A stretch of DNA of 64,000 bases from positions 2,356,001 through 2,420,000 of the forward strand of contig CP073276.1 in NCBI GenBank assembly GCA_038561985.1, read 5' to 3'. Under the pieces are notes generated by a model. It saw only the letters and a program-made list of their open reading frames with translations. It ran no database searches and was not told the DNA's origin. This document shows, one piece after another, positions 9,355-17,410 of this stretch. This DNA comes from Petrimonas sulfuriphila (GTDB taxonomy: Bacteria; Bacteroidota; Bacteroidia; Bacteroidales; Dysgonomonadaceae). How positions within the stretch are numbered: the first letter of the stretch is position 1; the number at the start of each line of letters is the position of its first letter. The translations under genes were made by a program, and so were the position numbers.

Positions 9355-11391
9355 TTAAAAACTCCACGAAACACCGCAGTAGTAATGCCTCGGAAGACCG
9401 GGATAATAGTATCTTGGTTCGGCATTGCCGAAAGCGACGGCATTCACGTTGAGCATAGGTGAATAAAGGGTATCGGTTATGTTGTTCATGCCAGCGTACA
9501 ACTCTACATTTCCCAACCGCGTTGTTTTAAAAAGATAACTTACTTTTCCATCCGATAAGAAATAGGCGTCGTTTGTCACAGTATTGGCATCATCTATGAG
9601 TTGTTCACCCGTATATTGAAACCGAACATTCAAAACCAGCTGTTTTAAGGGATTCCAAACCAACGTCGTCTGGAAAAGATGCGACGGAATACCGGGGAGC
9701 AGGTTACCGTCATAGGTCTTGTTGTCGTCGGTAAAATCGATAAATCGGTTTTGAGAAAAGGTGTAATTGGCATTCATATGGAGATTCCCTGGAAAATTAA
9801 GGTTATGAAAAATCTGCTGTTTCCACAACAACTCAACCCCCCGGTGACGGGTTTTTCCAGCATTGATACCTGTAAAGATGTCTTCGGTTAAACGCTTTGT
9901 TACTAACAGATTATTTAAGTTTATCTGGTAGACCGTTGCTTCAACCTGCGCAGTGTTGCGCAGCAAATTCAACCGGATACCCGCTTCATATTGCCAACCC
10001 TGTTCAGGTTGAAGTTCTTTGTTGATATTGCCTTCAGGGAGCAATGTTTCTTCGGGAGACGGCATCGAAAATCCGTGTCCCACGGACGCATACAAGGCCA
10101 TCCTATTGCCGGGTGCATAATTTACTCCCAACCGGGGAGAAAAAATAACCGGAAAACCGCGGTTCCCACTTTGGTTGCCGTTACCGGGGAACTTATCCGT
10201 CAGCTCATACCCGATTTTGTTAACGGCCCCACCCAGCGAAACATTCCATTTCAACGATGGTCGAAAATAGGTCATGGCAAACACATTTAGGTGGTTTCGG
10301 GCTTCGCTGTTTTTGTTGATGACTTCGTCCTGCAGATCCAGCTTCCATCGGTATGTGTCGGTAATCCATTCCAAACCGATCACGGCATCGTATTTTTCGG
10401 CGTGATAATTCAGCTTGTTCCTTATTCCACCACCCCGTGATCCATCGGTCAGGTTGTTGAAAGGTCGTTTCTCGTAACTTTCCACCCATCTTCCGAAAAA
10501 CGTAAGTCGGTTATTCAAAACACCAGACAACCGATTTTCAAGCGTAATGCCTGCAAGTCCGCGGCGATACTCTTTGAAACCCCCGATTGTTTCCCAGTTG
10601 GGGGCTGCCGCTTTTGGATCGGTTTTGAATAATGACTCGCCAATGGAACTCGGAATTCCTGCATTCATGTCTAGCAAAAGCAGCGTGTATTCCAGTGCAT
10701 GTTCCGGCTTTTCCCAACTTCCTGACGAGAGTAACGATGTCCGCCGGAAATGATTGTTTTCCCGGTATCCGTCGGAACGGGTATGGTTGATGTTTCCGGA
10801 AATATCCAGGTCGTTGTGGTGGAAGCTGCTTCCTATAGCTGCTTTCAGGGTATTGAAACTTCCTTGTTGCAACAGGGCGTTGAAGGAGTTTCTGTATGAA
10901 TCCTGGGTGAACAGGTTGATGTTGCCGCCAAGTCCGGAGCCATAAAGCGCAGAGGCCGGCCCTTTGGTAATTTCTATCCTCCCGATTCCGGACAAGTCGA
11001 TGTCTTCGGGTGAAGAAATTCCGTCGGATGAAGTGAGGGGAATATCGTTCAGGTACGCTTTGATGCGGTTGGTGTTGTAAGGTGTTCTGCTTCCCACTCC
11101 CCGGATCACTATACGGTTCGTGGCGTATGTCCCGCTGTGCATGTAAATGCCGGGAAGGGCATGCAGTACTGATGCGAAATTGTTACCGTCGCCTGCCTGT
11201 ACCTCTCTCCCCGACAGAACCGAAATGCTGCCGGGGACGTTGTGCCATCTCGTATTCACTTGATACGCATTCACAATCACTTCCTGGAGAAGAAGGGTTG
11301 AATCTTCCTTCCGGGGCGACAGCTCCTGTGCATCAATAGCTAGCGGTAAGAAAATAATACCTAAAAAAAAGCGTATTCTTTTTTTCAACAT
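9355..11391 (-). CDS. TonB-dependent outer-membrane receptor
   Basis: A 678-residue receptor. After a signal peptide (MLKKRIRFFLGIIFLPLAIDAQ) comes a short TonB-box-like stretch (LLLQEVIVNAYQV), then the plug domain with IRGVGSRTPYNTNRIKAYLND and IEITKGPASALYGSGLGG, then a 22-strand-type barrel ending in Trp-Ser-Phe. It lacks the N-terminal carboxypeptidase-like domain of SusC proteins, so it belongs with siderophore, cofactor or metal receptors rather than glycan importers. It starts 9 bases after the PQQ-type dehydrogenase gene and is surely in the same operon, which makes PQQ or another ligand of that enzyme a candidate substrate. The ligand remains inference. Confidence 0.88.
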   Translation of the reverse strand: MLKKRIRFFLGIIFLPLAIDAQELSPRKEDSTLLLQEVIVNAYQVNTRWHNVPGSISVLSGREVQAGDGNNFASVLHALPGIYMHSGTYATNRIVIRGVGSRTPYNTNRIKAYLNDIPLTSSDGISSPEDIDLSGIGRIEITKGPASALYGSGLGGNINLFTQDSYRNSFNALLQQGSFNTLKAAIGSSFHHNDLDISGNINHTRSDGYRENNHFRRTSLLSSGSWEKPEHALEYTLLLLDMNAGIPSSIGESLFKTDPKAAAPNWETIGGFKEYRRGLAGITLENRLSGVLNNRLTFFGRWVESYEKRPFNNLTDGSRGGGIRNKLNYHAEKYDAVIGLEWITDTYRWKLDLQDEVINKNSEARNHLNVFAMTYFRPSLKWNVSLGGAVNKIGYELTDKFPGNGNQSGNRGFPVIFSPRLGVNYAPGNRMALYASVGHGFSMPSPEETLLPEGNINKELQPEQGWQYEAGIRLNLLRNTAQVEATVYQINLNNLLVTKRLTEDIFTGINAGKTRHRGVELLWKQQIFHNLNFPGNLHMNANYTFSQNRFIDFTDDNKTYDGNLLPGIPSHLFQTTLVWNPLKQLVLNVRFQYTGEQLIDDANTVTNDAYFLSDGKVSYLFKTTRLGNVELYAGMNNITDTLYSPMLNVNAVAFGNAEPRYYYPGLPRHYYCGVSWSF

Positions 11392-11400
11392 TTTACGGGT

Positions 11401-12813
11401 TTATTCCACCGGTACGAGCCGGACAATCATTCCCGGTTCCTCCAAACCGATATAAACCAACCCGTCGGGACTCATCACCACGTTTCTTACCCGGCCTATG
11501 CCCTCGGCCAATTTTTCGGTGTGGACAACTTTTTGGCCGTCTAACACCATCCGTTCGATGTAATCGAACCGGAGTGAACCGACCAACATGTTGTTTTCCC
11601 ATTTTTTAAACCGATCACCGGTGACAACTGTCATCCCACAGGGAGCGATAGATGGTGTCCATTGGAAAACCGGCTGCTCCATTCCTTCTTTTTCTGTCAG
11701 TTCGGTAAGAACGGTTCCGTCGTAGTTGATTCCGTAGGAAATGACTGGCCAGCCGTAATTCATTCCGGGCTTTATCAGATTCAGTTCGTCACCGCCCATA
11801 GGACCGTGTTCGGTTTCCCATACATCACCTGTTGTGGGGTGGATAACCGTACCCTGTGGATTGCGGTGGCCGTAGCTGTAGATGGATTTAATGGCCCCGG
11901 GAGTGTTTACGAAAGGATTATCGGCCGGGATTCTTCCATCGTCGTGAATGCGGTGTATCTTTCCGTTTGTATTGTCGAGTCTCTGCGGAAAATCGAAATG
12001 TTGACCGCGTTCACCTACCCCAAAAAACAGATAGCCCTTTCCATCGAATGCAAGCTTACATCCCCAGTGATGTCCGCGATCGGTGGCCGGTAACCCAATA
12101 AAAAGAATTTCCTGATCCGTCAATTTATTTTCGCTCAAACGAGCGCGCATTACTCCGGTGGATCCGGTTCTTTTTTCGCTCGTGGTGTCGAGAGCTGAAT
12201 AGGAAATGTAGATCCAGCTGTTTTTATCGTAATCGGGATGAAGAGCCAGATCCAACAATCCGCCTTGTCCAAAAGCCATAATGGGCGGCAATCCTTCTAT
12301 CGGTGCAGATAGTCTTCCGTTGGAGAAGGTGTGCAGTGCTCCTTTTCTTTCCGAAATCAATAAATCTCCATTAGGTAGAAAAGCCAAACCCCAGGGAACT
12401 TCCAATCCGGTAACCACGGTGTCGATCACGAAATTGTATTCTTCCGATTTAACAATTCCCTCAGCCGTCACAGCCGGTTTGAGTAGCGCTCTGTCGGCGG
12501 GGATTCCTTTTTTAACGTAACCAGCCAGCTCTTTTATTTCCCTGTCGGAAAAAGTTTTTGCAAAAGCGGGCATCCCGATATCCAATATCCCGTTTCTGAT
12601 GCTTCGTTCTACCGATGCGGTTCCCGCTTCCTCCATCCATTGTTTGGCGGCAAATTTTTCTAAATTGTCGCCGTGGCATCCAGCACAAAACATGCGGTAG
12701 TTTGTTGCAGCGTCGCGGGCCTGAGTTGCTCGAGGCATATTTTTACAGGAATGAGCTACTTGAATTATTATCAGGACAAGGCCCAGCAGTAAGAATAAAT
12801 TTCTATTTTTCAT
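11401..12813 (-). CDS. cytochrome c / PQQ-type sugar dehydrogenase lipoprotein
   Basis: A 470-residue fusion. The signal peptide ends in a plausible lipobox (VAHSC, Cys23). Residues about 30-110 form a small class I cytochrome c domain with the heme motif CAGCH in YRMFCAGCHGDN and a likely axial Met in GILDIGMPAFAKTF. Residues about 125-470 form a six-bladed beta-propeller of the glucose/sorbosone dehydrogenase family (soluble aldose sugar dehydrogenase), with GLEVPWGLAFLPNGDLLISE, RGHHWGCKLAFDGKGYLF and ETEHGPMGGDELN. Such enzymes oxidise sugars in the periplasm with PQQ and pass electrons to heme. It is upstream of, and co-transcribed with, the TonB-dependent receptor. No PQQ synthesis gene is visible in the window. 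Confidence 0.88.
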   Translation of the reverse strand: MKNRNLFLLLGLVLIIIQVAHSCKNMPRATQARDAATNYRMFCAGCHGDNLEKFAAKQWMEEAGTASVERSIRNGILDIGMPAFAKTFSDREIKELAGYVKKGIPADRALLKPAVTAEGIVKSEEYNFVIDTVVTGLEVPWGLAFLPNGDLLISERKGALHTFSNGRLSAPIEGLPPIMAFGQGGLLDLALHPDYDKNSWIYISYSALDTTSEKRTGSTGVMRARLSENKLTDQEILFIGLPATDRGHHWGCKLAFDGKGYLFFGVGERGQHFDFPQRLDNTNGKIHRIHDDGRIPADNPFVNTPGAIKSIYSYGHRNPQGTVIHPTTGDVWETEHGPMGGDELNLIKPGMNYGWPVISYGINYDGTVLTELTEKEGMEQPVFQWTPSIAPCGMTVVTGDRFKKWENNMLVGSLRFDYIERMVLDGQKVVHTEKLAEGIGRVRNVVMSPDGLVYIGLEEPGMIVRLVPVE

Positions 12814-12844
12814 AGGACAATTTTTTGTTAATCAGGAGAGAAGG

Positions 12845-12852
12845 CAAAAATA
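12845..12852 (-). promoter_or_regulatory. candidate -7 box for the dehydrogenase-receptor operon
   Basis: TATTTTTG on the minus strand fits TANNTTTG and lies 32 bases upstream of the dehydrogenase start. The surrounding AT-rich sequence makes chance matches fairly likely. Confidence 0.35.
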
Positions 12853-12908
12853 ACATAAAATTTCTAATTAACGAGAATTCATCAAAAAATTTAGCGATGT
12901 TGATAGAG

Positions 12909-13017
12909 ACTGTTTTGAATTTTGATTTCTTTAAAATAACCCGCTATTCTGTACGAACTGAAATGTCAAATCCATCAAAAACAGGCATAAAACAGGGCAT
13001 GAAAAATTCAAAACAGT
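12909..13017. repeat. 15-base inverted repeat upstream of mntP
   Basis: ACTGTTTTGAATTTT at 12909-12923 is the exact reverse complement of 13003-13017, with 79 bases between the arms. It sits in the 267-base divergent gap between the dehydrogenase operon and mntP. A related sequence, GAAACTGTTTTGATTTTT, occurs at 23163-23180 upstream of aconitase. The rest of this gap is AT-rich; an 81-codon open frame across it has no recognisable features. Confidence 0.6.
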
Positions 13018-13050
13018 TTCATTTTCTCCGATTGTTTCCCGAAAATCCCT

Positions 13051-13058
13051 TACCTTTG
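13051..13058 (+). promoter_or_regulatory. candidate -7 box for mntP
   Basis: TACCTTTG matches TANNTTTG exactly and lies 21 bases upstream of the predicted GTG start. The leader would be very short, so there is no room for a Mn-sensing riboswitch. The same TACCTTTG octamer drives the tRNA-Pro gene. Confidence 0.5.
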
Positions 13059-13079
13059 TGCGTTTTTTGAAAAATAGTT

Positions 13080-13667
13080 GTGGATTATATTTCGATAATG
13101 CTTATTGCCATTGGCTTGGCTATGGATTCGTTTGCCGTTTGTGTCGGGAAAGGAATGTGCCGGCAGCGTTTTTACCTGTGGAGATCGTTGAAGATAGCTG
13201 CCGTTTTTGGATTGTTTCAAGGGCTGATGCCATTTGTTGGGTATGTGCTCGGAATAAGTTTTGCTTCATGGATGCAGCTTTTTGACCATTGGTTTGCCTT
13301 CTTTATTCTTTCGGTTATCGGGATAAAAATGATATACGAAAGCTTTATCTCCAAACCTCATGAGGTATGTGTAGGTTGCGATTGTCAGGAAGATATTGTT
13401 GTTGATTGGAGAAAAGTAGTTGTACTGGCTTTTGCTACCAGTATAGACGCCATGGCTACCGGGCTAGTTTTCGTTTCTTATCCGGGAACCATATCAACGG
13501 CAACGATAACCATAGGTTTGGTTACCTTGTTCTTCGCTTTTTCGGGAATGTTTATAGGAGTACGATTTGGCCGGAGGTTACGGCTCAACATCGAAATGCT
13601 GGGCGGTATCATCCTGATTGCGATAGGGATGAAAATTCTTTTCCAGCATCTCCTGCACGGGGCGTGA
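13080..13667 (+). CDS. mntP: manganese efflux pump MntP
   Basis: A 195-residue integral membrane exporter that removes excess Mn(II) from the cytoplasm. It has six hydrophobic segments in two related halves. The conserved acidic repeats typical of the family appear as IGLAMDSFAVCVGKG in the first half and ATSIDAMATGLVF in the second. The start is taken as the GTG at 13080 (MDYISIMLIAIGLAMDSF), where homology begins; an ATG at 13098 is an alternative. It is monocistronic and convergent with the DUF488 gene 21 bases away. Confidence 0.92.
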   Translation: MDYISIMLIAIGLAMDSFAVCVGKGMCRQRFYLWRSLKIAAVFGLFQGLMPFVGYVLGISFASWMQLFDHWFAFFILSVIGIKMIYESFISKPHEVCVGCDCQEDIVVDWRKVVVLAFATSIDAMATGLVFVSYPGTISTATITIGLVTLFFAFSGMFIGVRFGRRLRLNIEMLGGIILIAIGMKILFQHLLHGA

Positions 13668-13688
13668 TAACTACACTTGCAGGTTTCT

Positions 13689-14048
13689 TTATTCGCTTGC
13701 CTCTATTTTCTTTAGCTCCCGGTATAGTACTTGCGCCTGATTATGCTCTGTGTCTTTGGAAGCGTAAAGAAGCGTCACCGTCTTGTGTTCTTTCTCCAGT
13801 CTCTTTATTTCCAGAAGCATCTGTTTGTTCTCAGTAAGTTCCCGGGTGTAGAGCTTGGTGAATTCTTCCCACTTTTCCGTGTCGTGACAGAACCATTTCC
13901 GTAAAATCGCAGATGGAGCGATTTCCTTCATCCATACATCAACCCGGGCGCTTTCTTTCGATAGGCCGCGTGGCCAGAGACGATCCACCAACACACGGCA
14001 GCCGTCTTCATCTCCTGAAGAATCGTATATGCGTTTTATCTTTATCAT
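13689..14048 (-). CDS. DUF488 family protein (YeaO-like)
   Basis: A 119-residue small cytosolic protein. The family hallmark VDRLWPRGLSKE is at residues about 21-32, followed by WMKEIAPSAILRKWF and the C-terminal TLLYASKDTEHNQA. The biochemical role of YeaO-like proteins is not established. It lies 39 bases downstream of the S9 peptidase gene, with which it may be co-transcribed. Confidence 0.88.
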   Translation of the reverse strand: MIKIKRIYDSSGDEDGCRVLVDRLWPRGLSKESARVDVWMKEIAPSAILRKWFCHDTEKWEEFTKLYTRELTENKQMLLEIKRLEKEHKTVTLLYASKDTEHNQAQVLYRELKKIEASE

Positions 14049-14087
14049 AAGCGATAAACCGTTTAGCTGTAAGTTTGGTTTGATACA

Positions 14088-16232
14088 CTACTTTTCAATC
14101 CCGACTCTGTTCAAAATAAAAGCAAACTCAAAAGCTGTATCTTTAATCCCGTCGTAACGCCCTGTAGCGCCGCCGTGTCCCGAATCCATATTCATGTGCA
14201 ATAGCACGAGGTTGTCATCGGTTTTTAGGGCACGGAGTTTGGCAACATATTTGGTGGGTTCGTGAAAAAGCACTTGCGAGTCGTTAATGCCACCAGTAAT
14301 GAGCATATTGGGATAGTTTTGCGCTTTAATGTTGTCGTAAGGCGAGTAGGAGAGCATGTAGTTGTAATATTCTTCTTCGTAGGGATTGCCCCATTCCTCG
14401 TATTCACCTGTAGTGAGTGGAAGCGTGTCATCCAGCATGGTGTTGATAACGTCTATAAACGGTACTTGTGCCACGATGGTTTGATACAGATCCGGACGCA
14501 TGTTTGTGACGGCCCCCATCAGCAGGCCGCCCGCGCTACCGCCCATAGCTGCGAGCTTATTTGTAGATGTGTATTTTTCGTTGACCAGCAGTTCACTGCA
14601 TGCGATAAAATCGGTAAACGTGTTTTTCTTGTGGAGCAGTTTACCCTCCTCGTACCATTGTTCTCCAAGGTCACTTCCTCCACGTATCTGAGCCAGAGCA
14701 TACACGAAGCCGCGATCAATGAGGCTGTAAAGGCTAGCGCTGAAAGACACATCGGAACTACTTCCGTAGCTTCCGTAGGAATAGATCAACGCGGGGTTGG
14801 TTCCGTCCTTTTTTAATCCTTTCTTGTACACGATGGCCATAGGCACTTTCACTCCATCGGGGGCAGTTGCCCAAAGACGCTCAACCACATAATCATCGGG
14901 ATTGAAGCCCGAAGGAATTTCCTGTTCTTTAAGTTTTACCGCCTCACCTGTAGCAATATTGTATTCGTACAGTGTGCCGGGGCGGTTGAGTGATGTATAG
15001 GAATAACGGAAAGTGGTGGCATCGTATTCTGGATTTCCGTTTAATCCTGCCGAGTAAACCGGCTCAGGAAAAGCTATGGTTTTAATTTCCCCTATGCCTG
15101 AAGCAGGTTTCGCGATAATCTCACTCAACCCATTTCTGCGCAGTTCGATTGTCACGTAATCTCTCAGGATATCGATACCTTCGATCCGAACGTTCTTGTC
15201 GTGTGCTAGAAACTCTTTCCAGGTGTTGCGGTCTTCATGGCTTGTCAAGGGTGTTTCGTAAATTTTTCCGTTCAGGTTTTCCTTGTCTTTGTATCGGACA
15301 AAAAACTTCCCCTTGTGCGGATAAACTGAATATTCCACGTCTTGGACACGGGGCAGAAACACCTTGAACTGTTCGAGCGGTTTATCTGCAGGAATATAGC
15401 GTTCGTCGGCGGTAGTGGAGCTTGCCGATGAGATAAAAATGTATTGTTTGGTCTTGCTCCCCGAAACGTAAGTAGAGAACCGTGCGTCCGTTTCCTCGTA
15501 TACCAGGTCGGCCCTGGAACCATCCAGTACCTGACGTAAAATGCGGTAGGAGCGTAACGTGTTGTCGACAATACCGTAAAAAAGTGTCTTGTTATCGTTT
15601 GCCCAGGCCACGGAAGTAGCGCCGTTAACCGTAAATCCAACATCCTTGCCCGAAGCAAGGTCTTTCACTTTCATAATAAATTCCGCATAGGAACCGGTTT
15701 CGTTGTAGAAATAGGCTGCTTTGCTGTTGTCGGGACTAATGGAATATCCCCGGAAAATATATGCCGGCTTCCCTTCCGCCATTTTATTGACGTCGAAAAT
15801 AATTTCTTCGGGCGCATCCAATGTGCCTTTGCGCCGGCAATAGGTCCGGTATTGTTTCCCCTTTTCGGTGCGGCTGTAATAATAGTATCCGTCGGAAAAC
15901 GACGGGTAACTTTCATCGTCTTCTTTTATCCGGCCGATAATTTCGTCGTAAATGGTTTGTTGCAACGCTTTTGTTGATGCCATAACCGTATCGGTATAAG
16001 CATTCTCCGCTTTCAGGTAATCAATCACCTTCGGATTATTTTTGTCCTTCAGCCAATAATAATTATCGATACGCGTTTGCCCGAAATTAGAGAATGTGTC
16101 GGGAATTACTTCCGCTACCGGTGGTGCGGGAAAATCTGATTGTTTCAACATGACAGTTTCTTTTTTCGAAGGGTTGCAGGCGGTCATCAACGCTGCAGCA
16201 ACTATTGAAAGGATATAATTCCAGCTTTTCAT
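14088..16232 (-). CDS. ptrB: S9 family oligopeptidase (protease II-like) lipoprotein
   Basis: A 714-residue prolyl-oligopeptidase-family serine peptidase. An N-terminal lipoprotein signal (AAALMTAC, Cys19) places it in the periplasm or on a membrane, unlike cytosolic E. coli PtrB. An N-terminal beta-propeller covers about residues 40-450; the C-terminal alpha/beta-hydrolase holds the nucleophile Ser in AAMGGSAGGLLMG, the Asp region LITGGINDSQVLFHEP, and the His in DSGHGGATGRYDG. Oligopeptidase B enzymes cut short peptides after Lys or Arg. A TANNTTTG match (TACATTTG) lies at 16365-16372 on the minus strand, 133 bases upstream. Confidence 0.92.
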   Translation of the reverse strand: MKSWNYILSIVAAALMTACNPSKKETVMLKQSDFPAPPVAEVIPDTFSNFGQTRIDNYYWLKDKNNPKVIDYLKAENAYTDTVMASTKALQQTIYDEIIGRIKEDDESYPSFSDGYYYYSRTEKGKQYRTYCRRKGTLDAPEEIIFDVNKMAEGKPAYIFRGYSISPDNSKAAYFYNETGSYAEFIMKVKDLASGKDVGFTVNGATSVAWANDNKTLFYGIVDNTLRSYRILRQVLDGSRADLVYEETDARFSTYVSGSKTKQYIFISSASSTTADERYIPADKPLEQFKVFLPRVQDVEYSVYPHKGKFFVRYKDKENLNGKIYETPLTSHEDRNTWKEFLAHDKNVRIEGIDILRDYVTIELRRNGLSEIIAKPASGIGEIKTIAFPEPVYSAGLNGNPEYDATTFRYSYTSLNRPGTLYEYNIATGEAVKLKEQEIPSGFNPDDYVVERLWATAPDGVKVPMAIVYKKGLKKDGTNPALIYSYGSYGSSSDVSFSASLYSLIDRGFVYALAQIRGGSDLGEQWYEEGKLLHKKNTFTDFIACSELLVNEKYTSTNKLAAMGGSAGGLLMGAVTNMRPDLYQTIVAQVPFIDVINTMLDDTLPLTTGEYEEWGNPYEEEYYNYMLSYSPYDNIKAQNYPNMLITGGINDSQVLFHEPTKYVAKLRALKTDDNLVLLHMNMDSGHGGATGRYDGIKDTAFEFAFILNRVGIEK

Positions 16233-16451
16233 TATTGTTGGATTTATTCGTTTACAATATGGAGTTCAATTTATATGCTTTTTTGTCAGCATTTTTTAGA
16301 AAAACAGTATCCCGGTTGAGCCGGCCGTATAAAAATTGTTTGTTTATATGGATTTAAAACGATGCAAATGTATGATTTATTATTGATAATTGTGTTTTAT
16401 GAACAAAAAAATTATCCTTATGTTATATCAAATAACTCATTTAACAAGTAA

Positions 16452-17342
16452 ATGCAACACCACAATCATACTCATCACAACGAGGACGTCAAGAACATCC
16501 GGGTGGCATTTTTTCTTAATCTCCTTTTTACGGTAATTGAGATCGTAGGTGGCATACTGACAAACAGTGTCGCTATCCTGTCTGATGCGGTACATGATTT
16601 AGGCGACAGTTTTTCGCTGGGCTTGTCGTGGTACTTTCAGAAAATTGCCAAGCGTCCGCGTACCAGGAACTACACCTACGGTTACAAACGCTTTTCCCTA
16701 ATGGGTGCTGTGATCAACTCGGTGATATTGACTGTGGGCAGCGTGCTTATTTTGATGAATGCCATTCCGCGGCTGTTCAACCCGCAGCAACCCGATGTAA
16801 AGGGAATGCTTTTACTTGCCGTGCTGGGTGTTGTGGTGAACGGCACAGCAGTGCTGAAGCTGCGTAAAGGACGCTCATTGAACGAAAAAGTAGTTTCGTT
16901 GCATCTGCTTGAAGATGTACTGGGATGGCTGGCCGTCCTTCTTGGTGCCGGCGTCATGTATTTCGTGGATGCACCGTTTATCGATCCGCTGCTTTCCATT
17001 GCCATTTCAGTGTTTATTCTTTTCAACGTATACCGGAATATTCGTGAGAGTTTACGGATTATTTTGCAAGGCAGTCCCGATTTGATCAATATCGATGAGA
17101 TTGAAAAGACGGTTATGGCGCTTATGAACGTAAAAAATGTTCATGACCTGCATGTCTGGTCGGTGGACGGAGAATATAACGTACTGACCATCCATGTAGT
17201 GCTTACAAAACCGTTGTCCATGGCTGAACTGCATAGTCTGAAGAAAGAGATCCGGAGGAGACTGTTCTCGCTAAATGTACAACATTCTACCATCGAGTTT
17301 GAAACACCCGATGAAGACTGTGAGCTGGAGGAGTGTTGCTAA
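16452..17342 (+). CDS. cation diffusion facilitator metal exporter (CzcD-like)
   Basis: A 296-residue CDF transporter exporting Zn(II) or related divalent metals by proton antiport. The N-terminus is His-rich (MQHHNHTHHNED), six membrane segments follow, and the metal-site motifs appear as SDAVHDLGDSFSLG in TM2 and HLLEDVLGW in TM5. The C-terminal cytoplasmic ferredoxin-like domain includes VHDLHVWSVDGEYNVLTIHV. The tail ends DEDCELEECC, adding three Cys and several acids that could bind metal. The 219-base gap upstream holds no clear gene. Confidence 0.92.
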   Translation: MQHHNHTHHNEDVKNIRVAFFLNLLFTVIEIVGGILTNSVAILSDAVHDLGDSFSLGLSWYFQKIAKRPRTRNYTYGYKRFSLMGAVINSVILTVGSVLILMNAIPRLFNPQQPDVKGMLLLAVLGVVVNGTAVLKLRKGRSLNEKVVSLHLLEDVLGWLAVLLGAGVMYFVDAPFIDPLLSIAISVFILFNVYRNIRESLRIILQGSPDLINIDEIEKTVMALMNVKNVHDLHVWSVDGEYNVLTIHVVLTKPLSMAELHSLKKEIRRRLFSLNVQHSTIEFETPDEDCELEECC

Positions 17343-17410
17343 AGCATGAAGTCGCTTCGCAAGCCGTTTGCTGACCATAGAACCGTTTGCTTATTTTATA
17401 CATTGTTTTT

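Noticed and set aside
12825-13070. 81-codon open frame upstream of mntP
   Set aside because: It carries the inverted repeat and the mntP promoter box and translates to a sequence with no recognisable features.
13020-13079. Manganese riboswitch (yybP-ykoY type) before mntP
   Set aside because: The -7 box is only 21 bases from the start codon, leaving no room for the structure.
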